This document shows, piece by piece, positions 37,363 to 48,414 of a stretch of 64,000 nt of DNA. Source of the DNA: Austropuccinia psidii (Eukaryota; Basidiomycota; Pucciniomycetes; Pucciniales; Sphaerophragmiaceae). A program made the position numbers and the translations under genes. Every line of letters starts with the position of its first letter. Within the stretch, counting starts at the first letter, position 1. The stretch covers positions 78,838,696-78,902,695 of the forward strand of contig JALGQZ010000003.1 of assembly GCA_023105745.1 (NCBI GenBank), read 5' to 3'. The notes beneath the pieces were generated by a model, which had not been told where the DNA came from, searched no databases, and saw only the letters and a list, made by a program, of their open reading frames with translations.

Positions 37363-39795
37363 TCACGCAGTTAATGATTTTTTCTTTTCTTGGACCTATT
37401 GGTGATTGGAATATGGCATTCCCATAAGGAAGGATTTCAGAATAGTAATACAATCAAGTGAAAGATGAGGTTGAAAGGTACCTTCCGCATGTTGACCTCA
37501 ACTGAATGAGGAGTGATATAGTGGATGACCTGTACAGGTCGTTGTTGGCCAATACGATGTAGACGATCAACAGCCTGAGCCTCAATGGCTGGGTTCCAAT
37601 TAGGCTCCTGGAAATGTGGATGTCAGGGTCCGAAAATCAGGGGAGAATTTTGGGGGGCCCCTCACCATTAAATAGACTATATTAGCACAAGTTATATTGA
37701 GGCCAGTTCCAGCCGCGGCAATGGATGCAATCAGTACTTCACATTCAGGATTATTGAAGAAATTCTCAAGCGCCTTTTCCTGTGCTTGTGGTGTAATTGT
37801 TCCATCAATTTGTGCTGAAAGGATAGAGTGATGGGCAAGAGCAATACCAATTCTACAATATAAAAAAGTCAGATGGAGTCAATTGGTAATGGATGCATAT
37901 TAGAATTAACGCACAAATCTAGAAATTGGGTCCATTGGGTATAAACCACCGATTTCGTTGGACCACACCTTGTTTGTTTGTTCTTCATTAAGCTTTGTAG
38001 GAGGTGTGCAATTTTACTACTCATCATGCATGTTTCCACATCCACAATAGTTCGTGTGATTCTTGAGGAGTTATCCTGAGTGCTCCTGCCCTCGGGGTCT
38101 TCCAGCTCCGCCTCCGCAATTGTGTTAAGCATGATGTGATGGTTACAACATATTCGCAGCTTATTAATATTTCTGAAAAACTCTCCTGGTCCTTTGCTTT
38201 TGGATGATAGAAATTCTTCATATAATGTGGAATATTCTTGCTGCATGGTCGGGTTGAGTGGGAGCAGCTCATAATGATGGCTAATAGTGGGGAGAGATTC
38301 GAGATGTGTGGTTTTGGTGCGGCGCAAACTTAAATGCCGCAATGCCAAATGCAAAATATCATTGCAACCTTTTGAAAGACTACTCAGGATGAATGGTGAC
38401 CAATTATCTTGATCGGCGCTCTGGGGTTGAGTGATGAAGGATATTATGCCCAAAAGGTCATAAATGGTGTTGTGAATAGGTGTGCCCGTTAAACATATTC
38501 GACGGGATGAAAGGAGGCTATTAATGGCACAGTGAGTGGCAGTGTATTGAGAGCGAATATAGCTATAAGAGGGGGCAAGGGTTATTGGATATAAAAGGTA
38601 ATTTGAATCATTTAAGCTCAGCCACTCACTGTGCTTCATCCAAGATTATACGATGCCAATTGATTTGAAAAATGAATGATGTAGAGGGATTGGTTTGCTT
38701 AAATTCTTGGGTGATAGTATTGTAAGAAGTGATGATGATATCATATTTTAAGATGTCGGCTTGGGATAATGAGTGACGAGTGGGACCATGGTAGATTTTG
38801 GCATGCAGTGCTCCAGCCTGAGCATGCTTGGATGTTTCTGATTGCCAGTTGGTAATTAAGCGAGGGGGGCAGATGATCATGGTGGGCGTGGAGCAATGGG
38901 GGTTTGCAATCAACCGCTCCTTGGAGGTACCAATTAGAGCAATGGCCTGAATGGTTTTACCTAATCCCATATCATCCGCAAGCAGTCCTCCAAGAGGGGT
39001 ATTGGTCGAAAGGGATTCAAATGAGCTAACGACCTTGTTTGTAATGATGTGCCTGGCATTAAAAGTGGATCCTGGGGGTGAGGTTGCCCAAAGGTTACGG
39101 GCTGATTGGCCATTGGGGATTTCTCGATCCCAGAGAAAAGCTAGTCCGGTCTTTTGATGAGGGAGGAGGGGGGTTTGAATAATGGAATGGGGCGGGGTCA
39201 TCATGGGGAGGTCTGATCCACTGGGTAATTGTATCAGTTTTTGCTTGGAAATCAATGATGAAACAGCAGGATATGAAGCAGGCGTCGAGTTTGAAGCGGG
39301 AAATGTCGGAGTAAAGAGTTGACATTGACAATGAGTAGTACAGTCATATTCTTTGGGCATTTTAAGCTTGAAATCTTGTGTTCGAAAGCTTTCCATTATG
39401 AATAGAATGTTTGGATACCATGTGAAGAACATCAATGCTAGATTGGGTTTCTGAGATGAGGAGGGATCATTGGCATCAGTCATAAATACTCCCTCAACAA
39501 ATAATATTTGAGTAGGATTGGATTGGCAATTTTCAATCCATGCCCCACCAGGACCACAGTGCATGAACGTTTTGGGTGCCCCAAGGAATGGTATCAACGT
39601 TTGGGAAAGGGTTCCTGGGAGAGAGCCAATAGCATGCTGGTGATTGGGGAGATATACGAATATGTTGTGTTGATTGTGCCATAGGATAATCCAAGAACCT
39701 AAGTGGGAATTCTCAGGCTTTAAGGTTATATCACTATTTATTTGAATACGAATATTAATCATCCCAATGCAAAGTGGTTGTGAAGGGGTTGACAT
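37363..39795 (-). CDS. SNF2-family DNA-dependent ATPase (719 aa, five exons, intact)
   Basis: Exons 39795-38630, 38562-37915, 37852-37666, 37607-37482 and 37395-37363 join without a stop; introns are 58-86 bp. Residues 1-200 are a non-conserved N-terminus. LLPHQKTGLAFLWDRE precedes motif I GGLLADDMGLGKT (about residue 270). The motif II box DEAH is created only by splicing intron 1 (DEA-CA joined to C-TAT). Motif III reads LTGTPIHN; motif V AAGTGLNI; motif VI QAVDRLHRIGQQRP. The protein ends VEVNMRKVQEKKKSLTA. No RING finger is seen between the lobes, unlike Rad5/Rad16. SNF2 motors remodel nucleosomes or strip proteins from DNA using ATP. Here it is transposon cargo, probably opening chromatin for transcription or transposition (inference). 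Confidence 0.93.
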
Positions 39796-40162
39796 GATGG
39801 CTATTTTAAATTATTTGGGGACAGTTGCAAATTATATGATCGGGAAGGGTTAGCTAAAGGGAATGAAGAGGAATAAGCGCAGGTGGGGAACTTATATGAG
39901 TGGCAGCAACAGGCCAAAAGGGGGATGGCCTGTGGTTACGTGCATGGTCTTGATGGAGGTGGGCCTCTTGGGCTCATAATTTTCATATCCAATTTGGGGC
40001 ATATATCAAGGCAAGGTGGCCAAAATGTGGGTGCACCGACATGACTGCTGGATCTGCAACAAGTTACGAAACCTTTGGTGGAACCAAGTTGACATTAGCA
40101 AATCCAAAATTGGGTGGGCTGTAGCAACTTATTGTGGAGGGCATATTAGAGGCATGCAGTCA

Positions 40163-40186
40163 TGTTCGCTGGTGTGACAGCGAACA
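40163..40186. promoter_or_regulatory. 24-bp palindrome, copy 2
   Basis: Arms TGTTCGCTG and CAGCGAACA around a 6-bp centre. It lies in the region upstream of the SNF2 gene. Confidence 0.65.
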
Positions 40187-40296
40187 ATGAGCGTATCCTC
40201 CCCAGGTTAATTATTCACAGGGACCTACTGGGCAATGTTGGCAGTTTCAAAGGGCAATCTCACTGTGGGGATGTTTGTGTGTGGGCGGGTGAGATA

Positions 40297-40320
40297 TGTT
40301 CGGTGGCATGCCACCGAACA
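40297..40320. promoter_or_regulatory. 24-bp palindrome, copy 3 (perfect)
   Basis: The 12-mer TGTTCGGTGGCA is followed directly by its exact reverse complement. It contains CGG-N10-CCG, an everted-ends spacing typical of Zn2Cys6 dimer sites. Confidence 0.75.
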
Positions 40321-41124
40321 TGACTTTGGTTTGGCCTGAAGTTTTTTGCTGACTGATGCATACTGGGCTTTCAGGGGGAATGTGTGGGATGATCAAAGGG
40401 GGCGCCAGCCGTGAGCCGTGATCCACATATACATTCACCCCTATGGCGTTTGAGGCGAGTACTAATCCACCGAGATTGGCATCCGGGTCTTTGCCTCACG
40501 CGCGTACAGAACTCCGGAGAAAGAGGCCACATGCCCAAGGGATTTTTTGGCTGCAAGCCAGGTGCCACAACTTGCGCGGGGCGTGTGAGAACGTAAAGAA
40601 AATGACCCGCGGTGGGAGATAACCACGCCAACATGACCAGCCTCAGCAATCATAGGCTGGGATTGTTAATCTAATGTGGATGAGGCTGAAGCAAATCCAC
40701 ACTGATTGGCCTCAGGTTTCCACGCGCAAGCGGGTGAGCGTCTGCAGTCAAGCTGACAACCCGAGCAAGAAAATACGCAGCTGGAAGACTGGCAGTAAAA
40801 TGTGTTCCAGGTGTGTGAAAGTTGCCTGCGTATGACCCATCGGGGGTGCGTATGAAAGCGTGTGGCTGCCCGACAATGAACAAGCGGGCTAGTCATTGTT
40901 TGCCCCAACCATGGCACCGGAGTGAATCAACTCTTTGTGTATGACCCAAATATTAAGTCATCCCATTATGACCCACTTACATTAACTTGGATTACATGCG
41001 CATCTGTGCCGTAGTTAGGCAGAGCTGTCCAACAAGGTGCATCAAAGGGATGCAGGTGAGAGATATGACTCGATGGCTTGACGTGATTGCATGTTACATT
41101 GTTGAACAGCTTTTTGCTCTGCCC

Positions 41125-41154
41125 CGCAGTACACATTTACAAAGGTGTACTGCG
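41125..41154. repeat. Short inverted repeat
   Basis: CGCAGTACAC and GTGTACTGCG separated by 10 bp; could form a hairpin or bind a dimer. Confidence 0.6.
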
Positions 41155-41269
41155 TACTACAGTGTCGACTGTACTGTACAGATCAGGAAGGTGTAATACT
41201 ACTTGAGCCTGCATGCATATAGCAAATGTGCATGCACCTTCTGATCGTTTGCATTTACGTAGCTCATGT

Positions 41270-42360
41270 GCCACATGCTCAGCATTGCGTTTCACCCTAT
41301 TTGCACACGCAAGCTGAGCATGTCATGGTCAAAAGCACCGTGAGAAAGTGCTCAGTAAAGCAATGGAATGAACTTTTTTGCAATAGTTCATTGGAAGGCT
41401 CAGTTTGGAGCACTTCACCAAAGCATGTGAAATGCTGCACCTGGCTGAAATGTCATCCGATGCTGTGCCAAATGCTCAGAGTGCGCACATACAAAAACGA
41501 CTGAGCAATGGCTCAGCATGGTGCATTTGATATTGTTATATCTATAGTTCAATCACTGTGCAATTCCAATGTTCAGCAACTGAGCATTTCAATTATGACC
41601 CAAAAGCAAACCTGAGCAATGGGTCGAGGCAAGCTCACGCTGTATTCACTTGTCTTGCAGCCCCCCCCTTTGTTCACATACTATTACCAGGCCATATGGC
41701 CGGTAATCTCGCCGCGGTCACTTGTGACCAAATGCACCGGGTGCTTTTCTGCATGGGTCACTTGTGGATTGCACCCACAATGCACATTCAACATGGGCCT
41801 CACGACCACCCTCCTGGGTGATCGGGTGGCTATTTAAGGAAACAAAGGGGATTTGACTCAGCTTGACAATTCAATAAATTGCAATACTCAGCGGTGCATT
41901 TGATATTGTTATATCAATTGTTCAATTACTGTGCAATTAAAATGTTCAGCCACTGAGCATTTCAATTATGACCCGAAAGCAAACCTGAGCAATGGGTCGA
42001 GGCAAGCTCACGCTGTATTCACTTGTCTTACAGCCCCCCCCTTTGTTCAAAGACTATCACCAGGCCATAAGGCCGGTGATCTTGCCGCGGTCACTTGTGC
42101 ATTGCACCCACAATGCACAATCAATAAGGGCCTCACGACCACCCTCCTGGGTGATCGGGTGGCAATTTAAGGAAACAAAGGGGATTTGACTCAGCATGAC
42201 AATTCAATAAATTGCAATACTCAGCCAGACCCCCATTGTTCTTCTGCCTCACGCGAGCATTTCACCTCTCAGTTGCAGCATTCGCTGAGACTCAGCTTCA
42301 ATTTTGCCCACACGCCTTGAAGCTGAAACTTTTGCGGGTGCTGCAACTGCTGAGATCGTC
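41270..42360. promoter_or_regulatory. Cluster of CTCAGC/GCTGAG words upstream of the zinc-cluster gene
   Basis: More than fifteen occurrences of CTCAG/CTGAG, many as TGCTCAGC or CTGAGCA, fall in about 1.1 kb just upstream of the TATA box at 42376. I see no similar density elsewhere in the window. Function unknown; candidate binding-site array. Confidence 0.45.
41520..42225 (+). repeat. Tandem duplication of a 333-373 bp unit
   Basis: 41520-41892 and 41893-42225 are two closely similar copies, both beginning GGTGCATTTGATATTG and ending ATTGCAATACTCAGC. The second lacks about 40 bp. Parallel open frames in both copies are frame-shifted relative to each other in places and are not taken as genes. 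Confidence 0.85.
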
Positions 42361-42375
42361 TCAGCTTCACCTTGG

Positions 42376-42382
42376 TATAAAA
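42376..42382 (+). promoter_or_regulatory. TATA box
   Basis: TATAAAA, 431 bp before the ATG at 42807 and followed by a pyrimidine-rich, probably transcribed leader. A likely 5' UTR intron (GTATGT at 42736 to TTTTAG at 42806, with a CTAAC branch site) ends directly at the ATG. Confidence 0.6.
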
Positions 42383-42806
42383 GACCATCTTCACACGACA
42401 CGCACTTCACTTTCTTTCCCACCCGCTCCACTTCGTTCAACCTCACCCGCGTTTGTCCTTCTTGTGCGTATTCCCCCTCGTCTTCCTGCCTTTCCAGTCT
42501 TTTCTTTCGCACTCGACTAACCCCACTCCCCTTCCTGCTCGCTTTTTGTTTTTCCTGCTAATACTTTCAGAACCCCACTTCTATCTACTTTGTACGTTTT
42601 CTCCAATTAAACTTTATTCAACATTATGTACCGATATTAATATTTTTCTTTCTTCACGACTTCCTTCCAGACTTTTAAAAACTTCCGACTAGAGCGTCTT
42701 TAATTTGATTCCGTTTTATATTTATATAAATCATCGTATGTCTTCCTTTTCTTTCTTGATTGCTTACTTTCTATTCAGTTACTAACCTGTTTTGTTTTGT
42801 TTTTAG

Positions 42807-45800
42807 ATGTCGTGCACGTTATGCACCAAGCGTGTAAGGTGTGGATATGAAACTTTGATAAAAAATCAAGTACTTTTCCTGTCCTCAAAATTTGTATAAG
42901 GTAAAAATTCAATTAAAAATAGTAAGAAATATTATTTTTAAGAGAAAACACGCCAATTTTATTGTTTATAACTTTATTAGTATAAAACAATAATATTATA
43001 AAAATTTATTGTTTTACCAACAATAAAAATTTATCCAAAAAATACTCTACAAGAGATATTTTAAGGCTACAAAAGAAATTTCTTCAAGAGCAATTTCAAT
43101 TGGAATTAATTGAGCAAAGAACTGCAAGCAATTAATTAAAGAACAAAGTCTTTAAAAAGAATATTAAAGAGAAAACACGCCCAAAAGTGACCAGAGTGAA
43201 TTTGGAAACAAAGTGACAAAGTTTACAGTGATGAAAGATGCTTTAATTCACTTTTGGGGTGGTTCAGGGGTAAAAATGATTATAAGAGTTACAAACAATG
43301 ATTATAATGATTTTTTTCACGTGGTTAAAAGGATTAAAATGATTTAAAAATGGTGGTTGAAATCTTTGATTGATTGGTTTAACAGTGTTTAAACTAATTA
43401 ATAAAAGGAAAAGATTCTAACATGAAGAGAAAAGTGGGGCAAAGAAAACATTCTTTTATAGCCATCAATTCTCTTACTCCAAAAGTAAAATTTACTCTTG
43501 TCAGTCGTGAAAAACAGTCTGACAACAGAAAAGCCAATTATGGCATCATTGAACCCTGGTTTAGACCAAAAAGGGCTGGTTTAAGCCATTTTTAGCCATT
43601 TTTAGCCATTTTAGACCCTTAAATCAGCCATTACTATAGCAATACCAGGCCTAGAGCCTTCAAAACACGTCAGAATGTGTGTCAGAGGCGTAGAAACCAG
43701 TTAAAACTGTTTTTATTATGATTGTTTTATCTTAAGGGTAGTTTTACCTTCTTGGCAACAGCTAAAACTACCCCAGTTGGTATCAAAACCTCATCATCAA
43801 TTGAGTCCACAGACCCTGTAACTCAATTCCAGGCCAAAAGTGATGAACTTTTGCGTTAATTTTGACATCCCACGCCTGTCAGCAAGGATTTTGGGGGTCT
43901 AGCTCCCCCTTAGAGCTGGAGTTCCTTTTCCCCCCCAAATTTAATCTTTCCAATTTATATTTCCTTTAATTCCTCATCATGTATTATACTTATAATTTAC
44001 ACATGTAATTCAATTCAATTGTACAGTACAATACAGTAATAATTGACACCTCATATGTAAATCAAAGTTCACTTATGTAATACACGCGCACATTTTGACA
44101 TTTCAATTGAATTCAATTGAAAATACTTTAATTCCTCATAACTTCTAAACTAAACACAACACCTCAATTTTAACACAAAAATTGATGGTTAACACCACAT
44201 GTGGTGTGAATTAAATTAAGGTTTTGAGGATTTTCAACTTTTGTATTGAAAATACTAAAAACTTAATTTAAGCTTATTTAGAGTTGAGTTACAAAAATTT
44301 CACTCAGAGGTGACCCCACCTGATTTTTTATGAGGAATCCAATGGTGAAATAAAATTCATATGTTTATTTATTGGATAAAAAGTTATAATAAATTTTATT
44401 TAACTTTTTTCCAAATTTATTTATTTTTTCACAATTTTGTTAAAATTTCATTTTTACTTAAATTTTTCAAGTATAAATGTAATTTTATATTTACAAAATT
44501 TAAAGTAATTTTATTTTTAAATTATAATTAATTTTTTATTTTTAATATAATTTTATATTTATATTTTTTTATTTTTATTTTAATAATATAAATAAATTTA
44601 TATCATTTATATTAATATGTTATTTTTTATATTTGTGGTCTTTTGGGTATATGAAATTACCTCTAAGGCTCACAAAGCGGGGTATCCCCTGCATTCGTTC
44701 CTCGACGACGAACGACGCTTGTGATGCTTGCCGACAAGCACACAAGAAATGTTCGTTCGTTGTCCGCCCCTTCCGACCACGAGGCCAGACGAGTTCTCGC
44801 CCAAGACGCCCTCGCAAGGACTCCTTTGTGGTCGAAGATGATGAAACCATTTCCGAGCGTGAATGGACGCCGGGCCCCCAAACAGGCCAACGGGAACGAT
44901 TCCGGACGATTAGCCCTGTCCCCTCCAGTATCGATTTGTCCACTCCCCCTCCTAGGCCACCATCCGATGGTCACTTCACTCCTCAACCGGAGCGAAGTGA
45001 TTATCCGGCCGATGAAGGATGGTGATGGCGAGAGGACATTCGAGCTTGGGCTGATCGTCACCATGTCTTATCACCGATGGGATTCAAACGCCAAAGTAAG
45101 TTTTATTTCTCCTCTTTATCTCATTTCTCTTCACGCAATAATACTGACTTTTTTCCATTACTCATAGAACCAAACCCCCCGAATCCCCCCCGACACGACT
45201 CTCCCGTTCCCAGCTTGCCTTGCGAGCAAACCCCCCAGCAACCCACTCCAGGCCCGAGTGGCACCCGATGGTCTGAGGAATTATTCCGTGGTAAGCAGCC
45301 AAAGTTTCATTTCATTTTCACTTTCACTTTCGAGTCGAGTGAACTGACACTTACTCCTTTTTTAGAACCCTCCCAAACCAAAGAGCCACCTATTCCTGGC
45401 CCGAGTCCATCGTCCCAACCACCTGAGGACGATACGACTTGTGAGCCAGAACCTGAGGTGGCTCCTACGCAATCCACGGAGGAACCTTTTGGTAAGTCAC
45501 CACTTCTCCTTCTTCACTCTTCTCAACTTTTCCTCACCATTTTTTCAACCGTCTCCAGATCGTCCCGCCACTCCTCGCTCAATAATCATCATCGACGATA
45601 CGCCCGTGGGATCCCCAGTTCCCCATCCCCCTCCCCCTCCCCCTTCTTCTTACCCGACTCGCCCACCTTCCCCTTCCATTCCCCCCCCCTCCACTCCAAC
45701 CCCGGTTCCCTCCCCAGAGATCCCTTCCAGTGCCCCCGAGAACCCCAACGCCTCCTCCCCCCCGGTGCCAAGCTCGTCTCATTCCCACGATGACGCTCGC

Positions 45801-46043
45801 CAGGAATTCACCGACCTGCGACCGACCCTAATGATTCCTCGAGCAATCGTCCACGATTCGATCAACCGAATCTTGTTGGAGCATCGTCGCTTGCTCCACA
45901 TGATTCCTTTCATGGATGCAACTCATCGAAATGAGATGCACCGGGACTTCCGGGACGAACTAAACCGCCTCCTTGCCCAGGCACTGGAGGCTTATCCAAA
46001 GGAGGACATAACCGGGATAGTCTCCAAATTCCTCGAAAAATAA
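42807..46043 (+). pseudogene. Zn(II)2Cys6-like protein (391 codons), broken by a solo LTR and a stop
   Basis: Exons: 42807-42832 joined to 44680-45095 (interrupted by the LTR), then 45168-45290, 45366-45491 and 45559-46043; all introns are GT-AG and 67-75 bp. The N-terminus has Cys3, 6, 13, 23, 26 and 33, i.e. C-x2-C-x6-C-x9-C-x2-C-x6-C, the spacing of fungal binuclear zinc clusters that bind CGG half-sites, usually as dimers. A basic segment (RPFRPRGQ, RPRRPRKD) and a long Pro/Ser-rich region follow. The C-terminus (about 70 residues, from LMIPRAIVHDSINRIL to FLEK) is helical and may dimerise. Breaks: the LTR falls within codon 9, and TGA at 45023-45025 is in frame. Whether it is a true transcription factor is inferred from spacing only. 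Confidence 0.8.
42833..44674 (-). mobile_element. Solo LTR, family A (A3)
   Basis: 1842 bp, TGTAAGG to GGCTCACA, with the 5-bp target duplication AAGCG at 42828-42832 and 44675-44679. There is no internal sequence, so it arose by LTR-LTR recombination of a full A element. It is very similar to the A2 LTRs and splits the zinc-cluster coding exon. Confidence 0.95.
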
Positions 46044-46462
46044 AAAATTAAAAAAAAAATCCCATTATTTCCTCTTTTTATTTTTTGTAATACTTTCTTT
46101 TGAATAAAATATTTGTCTTCAATTCTTGTTATGTTCAAATTCTATTACATTCTTTGTTCACGTAAAAATTACTTATTTCCTCCTTAGAGAAAAACCCTGA
46201 TTGCGTGAGAATTATTTTTGTAAGTGCCCCACCAAGAGTTTGAGTGAGTATTTGTTTTCGTGAACCTCTTTTTCTCAAAATGCGCCAATAGTTGCCGTTA
46301 TCCTCTCGTATATTTTCTTCTTCCATGGTTTAGAGCCATACCCATTCCTAACTGTAAAAAAGCGGGAGGTTCCCGTATGTGAGCAATCGAGTCCAGATTC
46401 GTGAAACATGGCCTTTCCTATGGTCACACGCTATTAGTCTTACTCATGTATTGAATTGTTTA

Positions 46463-47040
46463 AATTGTCTAGAACCTTCACAAGCGTAAGGATTGGCGTG
46501 TGACTTGTCGGGAGGCTGCACAGGCGTAAGGATTGGCGTGTGAATTGTTGGGAGCCTGCACAGGCATAAGGATTGGCGTGTGAATTGTTGGGAGCCTGCA
46601 CAGGCGTAAGAATTTGTCAGCATTGTTGGCAACCTTCCCAAGCGTAAGGATTGGCGTGTGAATCGTCGGAAGCCTGTACAGGCGTAAGGAATTTTAGCAC
46701 TTTTGGGACCCTCCCCAAGCATAAGGATGGGCGTGTGAATTGTTGGGAGCCTACACAGGCGTAAGAATTGGCGTGTGAATTCTTGGGATCCTGCACAGGC
46801 TAAAGAAAATTTCAGCATTGTGGGGAAGATTCACAAGCGTAAGAATTGGCGTGTGAATCGTCGAAAGCCTGTAAAGGCGTAAGGATTGGCGTGTAAATTT
46901 TCGGGAGCCTGCACAGGCCCAAGGATTGGCGTGTGTAGCGTTGGCACCCCGCATAGGCGTAAGGAACTTTCAGCATTGTCAGAACCTGCACAAGCATGAG
47001 GATTCGCGTGTGAAGCATTGGCATCCTGGACAATAGCAAC
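46463..47040. repeat. 39-40 bp minisatellite
   Basis: Roughly fifteen degenerate units of the type CAGGCGTAAGGATTGGCGTG followed by TGAATTGTTGGGAGCCTGCA. Open frames across it are by-products. 46044-46462 holds only the 3' end of the zinc-cluster gene and AT-rich DNA. Confidence 0.9.
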
Positions 47041-47053
47041 AAACCAGGACAGA

Positions 47054-47077
47054 TGTACGATGGCATGCCACCGTACA
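47054..47077. promoter_or_regulatory. 24-bp palindrome, copy 4
   Basis: TGTACGATGGCA followed by TGCCACCGTACA; one mismatch in the dyad. It lies downstream of the TET-like gene. Confidence 0.65.
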
Positions 47078-47202
47078 TAATCCACTTCACCCCTTTTTCA
47101 TGTGAGACACCCCATCTCCCGCACTCGAATCCATCCAGTCCTGGTGTATATTGTCCTCTGCCTTACCTCACCATTACTTATCCAACCCACTTGCAAATCT
47201 CC

Positions 47203-48414
47203 TCATTCTTTGAATCGGCATGAGATTGTATTACCATCCCTGATTTGATAGCCCGCTCTCTCGCCAATCTCATAATAGCCATTGCTTTTTTGCCGCATTG
47301 TTTTTGCTAACCTGCTTGAGCATTGTGCGGACATACCCACTAGTGTCATGCTTTCGTTGTCCTGTGCTGGATCAGTATAATGAACAAATGTACTACTGGC
47401 CCACACTACCTGAATGAGCCCATGACATGCGGATAGATCAATCCAAAAATGCTCATTTGGGAAAATCAATTTTCCCCCTGTACACCGCTTTGACGCATCT
47501 CTTTGAATTTGGCCGGTCCGCTTATCAGCTTGAAACCACCATCCCAAAGCATACAGCAATGCATCCTTATCAACATGAGGTGCGTTTTTGAATCCATTCA
47601 TGGTGAAAGTGAGTGCGGAAGCGAACTCGAATGCACCCTGATTTGCCGGAATATTGCCTTCATAGTTGACTTGATCAAAAGACGGAACCCCCAATGAGTT
47701 GTAGCAATTTTGAATCTTCTGAAATAAATTATCCCCAACATATCGTAAGGATTGACCTAGAATGCGACCCACCGAGCTAAGATTGGCACCTCGGTCCCGC
47801 CATTCATCTTTTGCATTTTCAATTTTGCCAGCACTACCATACAGACCAAATTGTTCATTCTTCGTGGTGCATTTGCGCCACCCAATCGCGAACATAAATC
47901 CCTCCAGTAATGCTCCATTTGTTGCAATAGGGTCGGTGAAACTCTTTTCGCGAAATAGGAATTGTGATAATTCATCCCATTGATTGACCTCGACTTCACT
48001 CATTGTTGTGAATGGTCGGAATTCGACAAGGGCAATGAGTAATCCGGTTGAAGAGAAAATTGCCACACGCCCAAAGTGAATGCGTTTGATCTGATTGACA
48101 TCCACAACCCTCCGAATTTCACTTGGGGTGATATTTGCTGATACTGGCATTGATATTTGTGCTGTTGGGCGAGAGGAGGAAAACAACCTATTCATTCGGG
48201 TCGTTTTGCGCTCATTTGTCTTTTGGGATCTGCTACTATTCCCGAGTGGTTGAGGGATCACTACGTGTTGAAGCACACAAGATATCAGATACTGCCAAGG
48301 AGCTTTCTTCGGCACACATCCTTTGACTTCCCTGTTGGAGCCCACATGACATTGGCACAATCTGAACCGACTAAAGCCCATGTTCTTCAGTGTGGCCCAA
48401 TGAGGGTGCCACAT
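47203..48414 (-). CDS. TET/JBP-like 2-oxoglutarate/Fe(II) dioxygenase (403 aa, intact)
   Basis: Recognised as the fungal Tet-like oxygenase family common in rusts: LVEFRPFTTMSEVEVNQWDEL, a FAIGWRKC segment, then the double-stranded beta-helix. Candidate iron ligands are His280 and Asp282 (PHVDKD) and His345 (FVHYTDP); Arg368 may bind 2-oxoglutarate. Known TET/JBP enzymes oxidise 5-methylcytosine or thymine in DNA, leading to demethylation or base J. The family was described in basidiomycetes as expanded together with DNA transposons. The catalytic region (about residues 100-400) is one open exon; the first ~85 residues are less certain and an upstream exon is possible. It sits between the broken zinc-cluster gene and the 49125 gene. 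Substrate in this organism is inferred. Confidence 0.88.
   Translation of the reverse strand: MWHPHWATLKNMGFSRFRLCQCHVGSNREVKGCVPKKAPWQYLISCVLQHVVIPQPLGNSSRSQKTNERKTTRMNRLFSSSRPTAQISMPVSANITPSEIRRVVDVNQIKRIHFGRVAIFSSTGLLIALVEFRPFTTMSEVEVNQWDELSQFLFREKSFTDPIATNGALLEGFMFAIGWRKCTTKNEQFGLYGSAGKIENAKDEWRDRGANLSSVGRILGQSLRYVGDNLFQKIQNCYNSLGVPSFDQVNYEGNIPANQGAFEFASALTFTMNGFKNAPHVDKDALLYALGWWFQADKRTGQIQRDASKRCTGGKLIFPNEHFWIDLSACHGLIQVVWASSTFVHYTDPAQDNESMTLVGMSAQCSSRLAKTMRQKSNGYYEIGERAGYQIRDGNTISCRFKE

Larger units (their letters stand above)
39796..41518. other. Intergenic region upstream of SNF2 gene
   Basis: No gene recognised on either strand; short open frames at 40371-40917 look like chance. 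It holds two palindromes (40163, 40297), a 10-bp-arm hairpin at 41125-41154 and the start of the CTCAGC cluster. Base composition is more GC-rich than in the retroelements. Confidence 0.6.

Noticed and set aside
40371..40917. Overlapping short frames in the GC-rich intergenic region
   Set aside because: Frames open on both strands with no domain; explained by GC-rich composition.
41558..42170. Parallel frames in the two copies of the tandem duplication
   Set aside because: The second copy lacks about 40 bp and loses the frame; similarity is at the DNA level.
42833..44674. Solo LTR considered as a large intron of the zinc-cluster gene
   Set aside because: It has LTR ends and an AAGCG target duplication, and lacks GT-AG boundaries in the right phase.
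46444..47090. Minus-strand open frames over 46444-47090
   Set aside because: Repeat-derived; several overlapping frames are open because of the ~40-bp tandem array.
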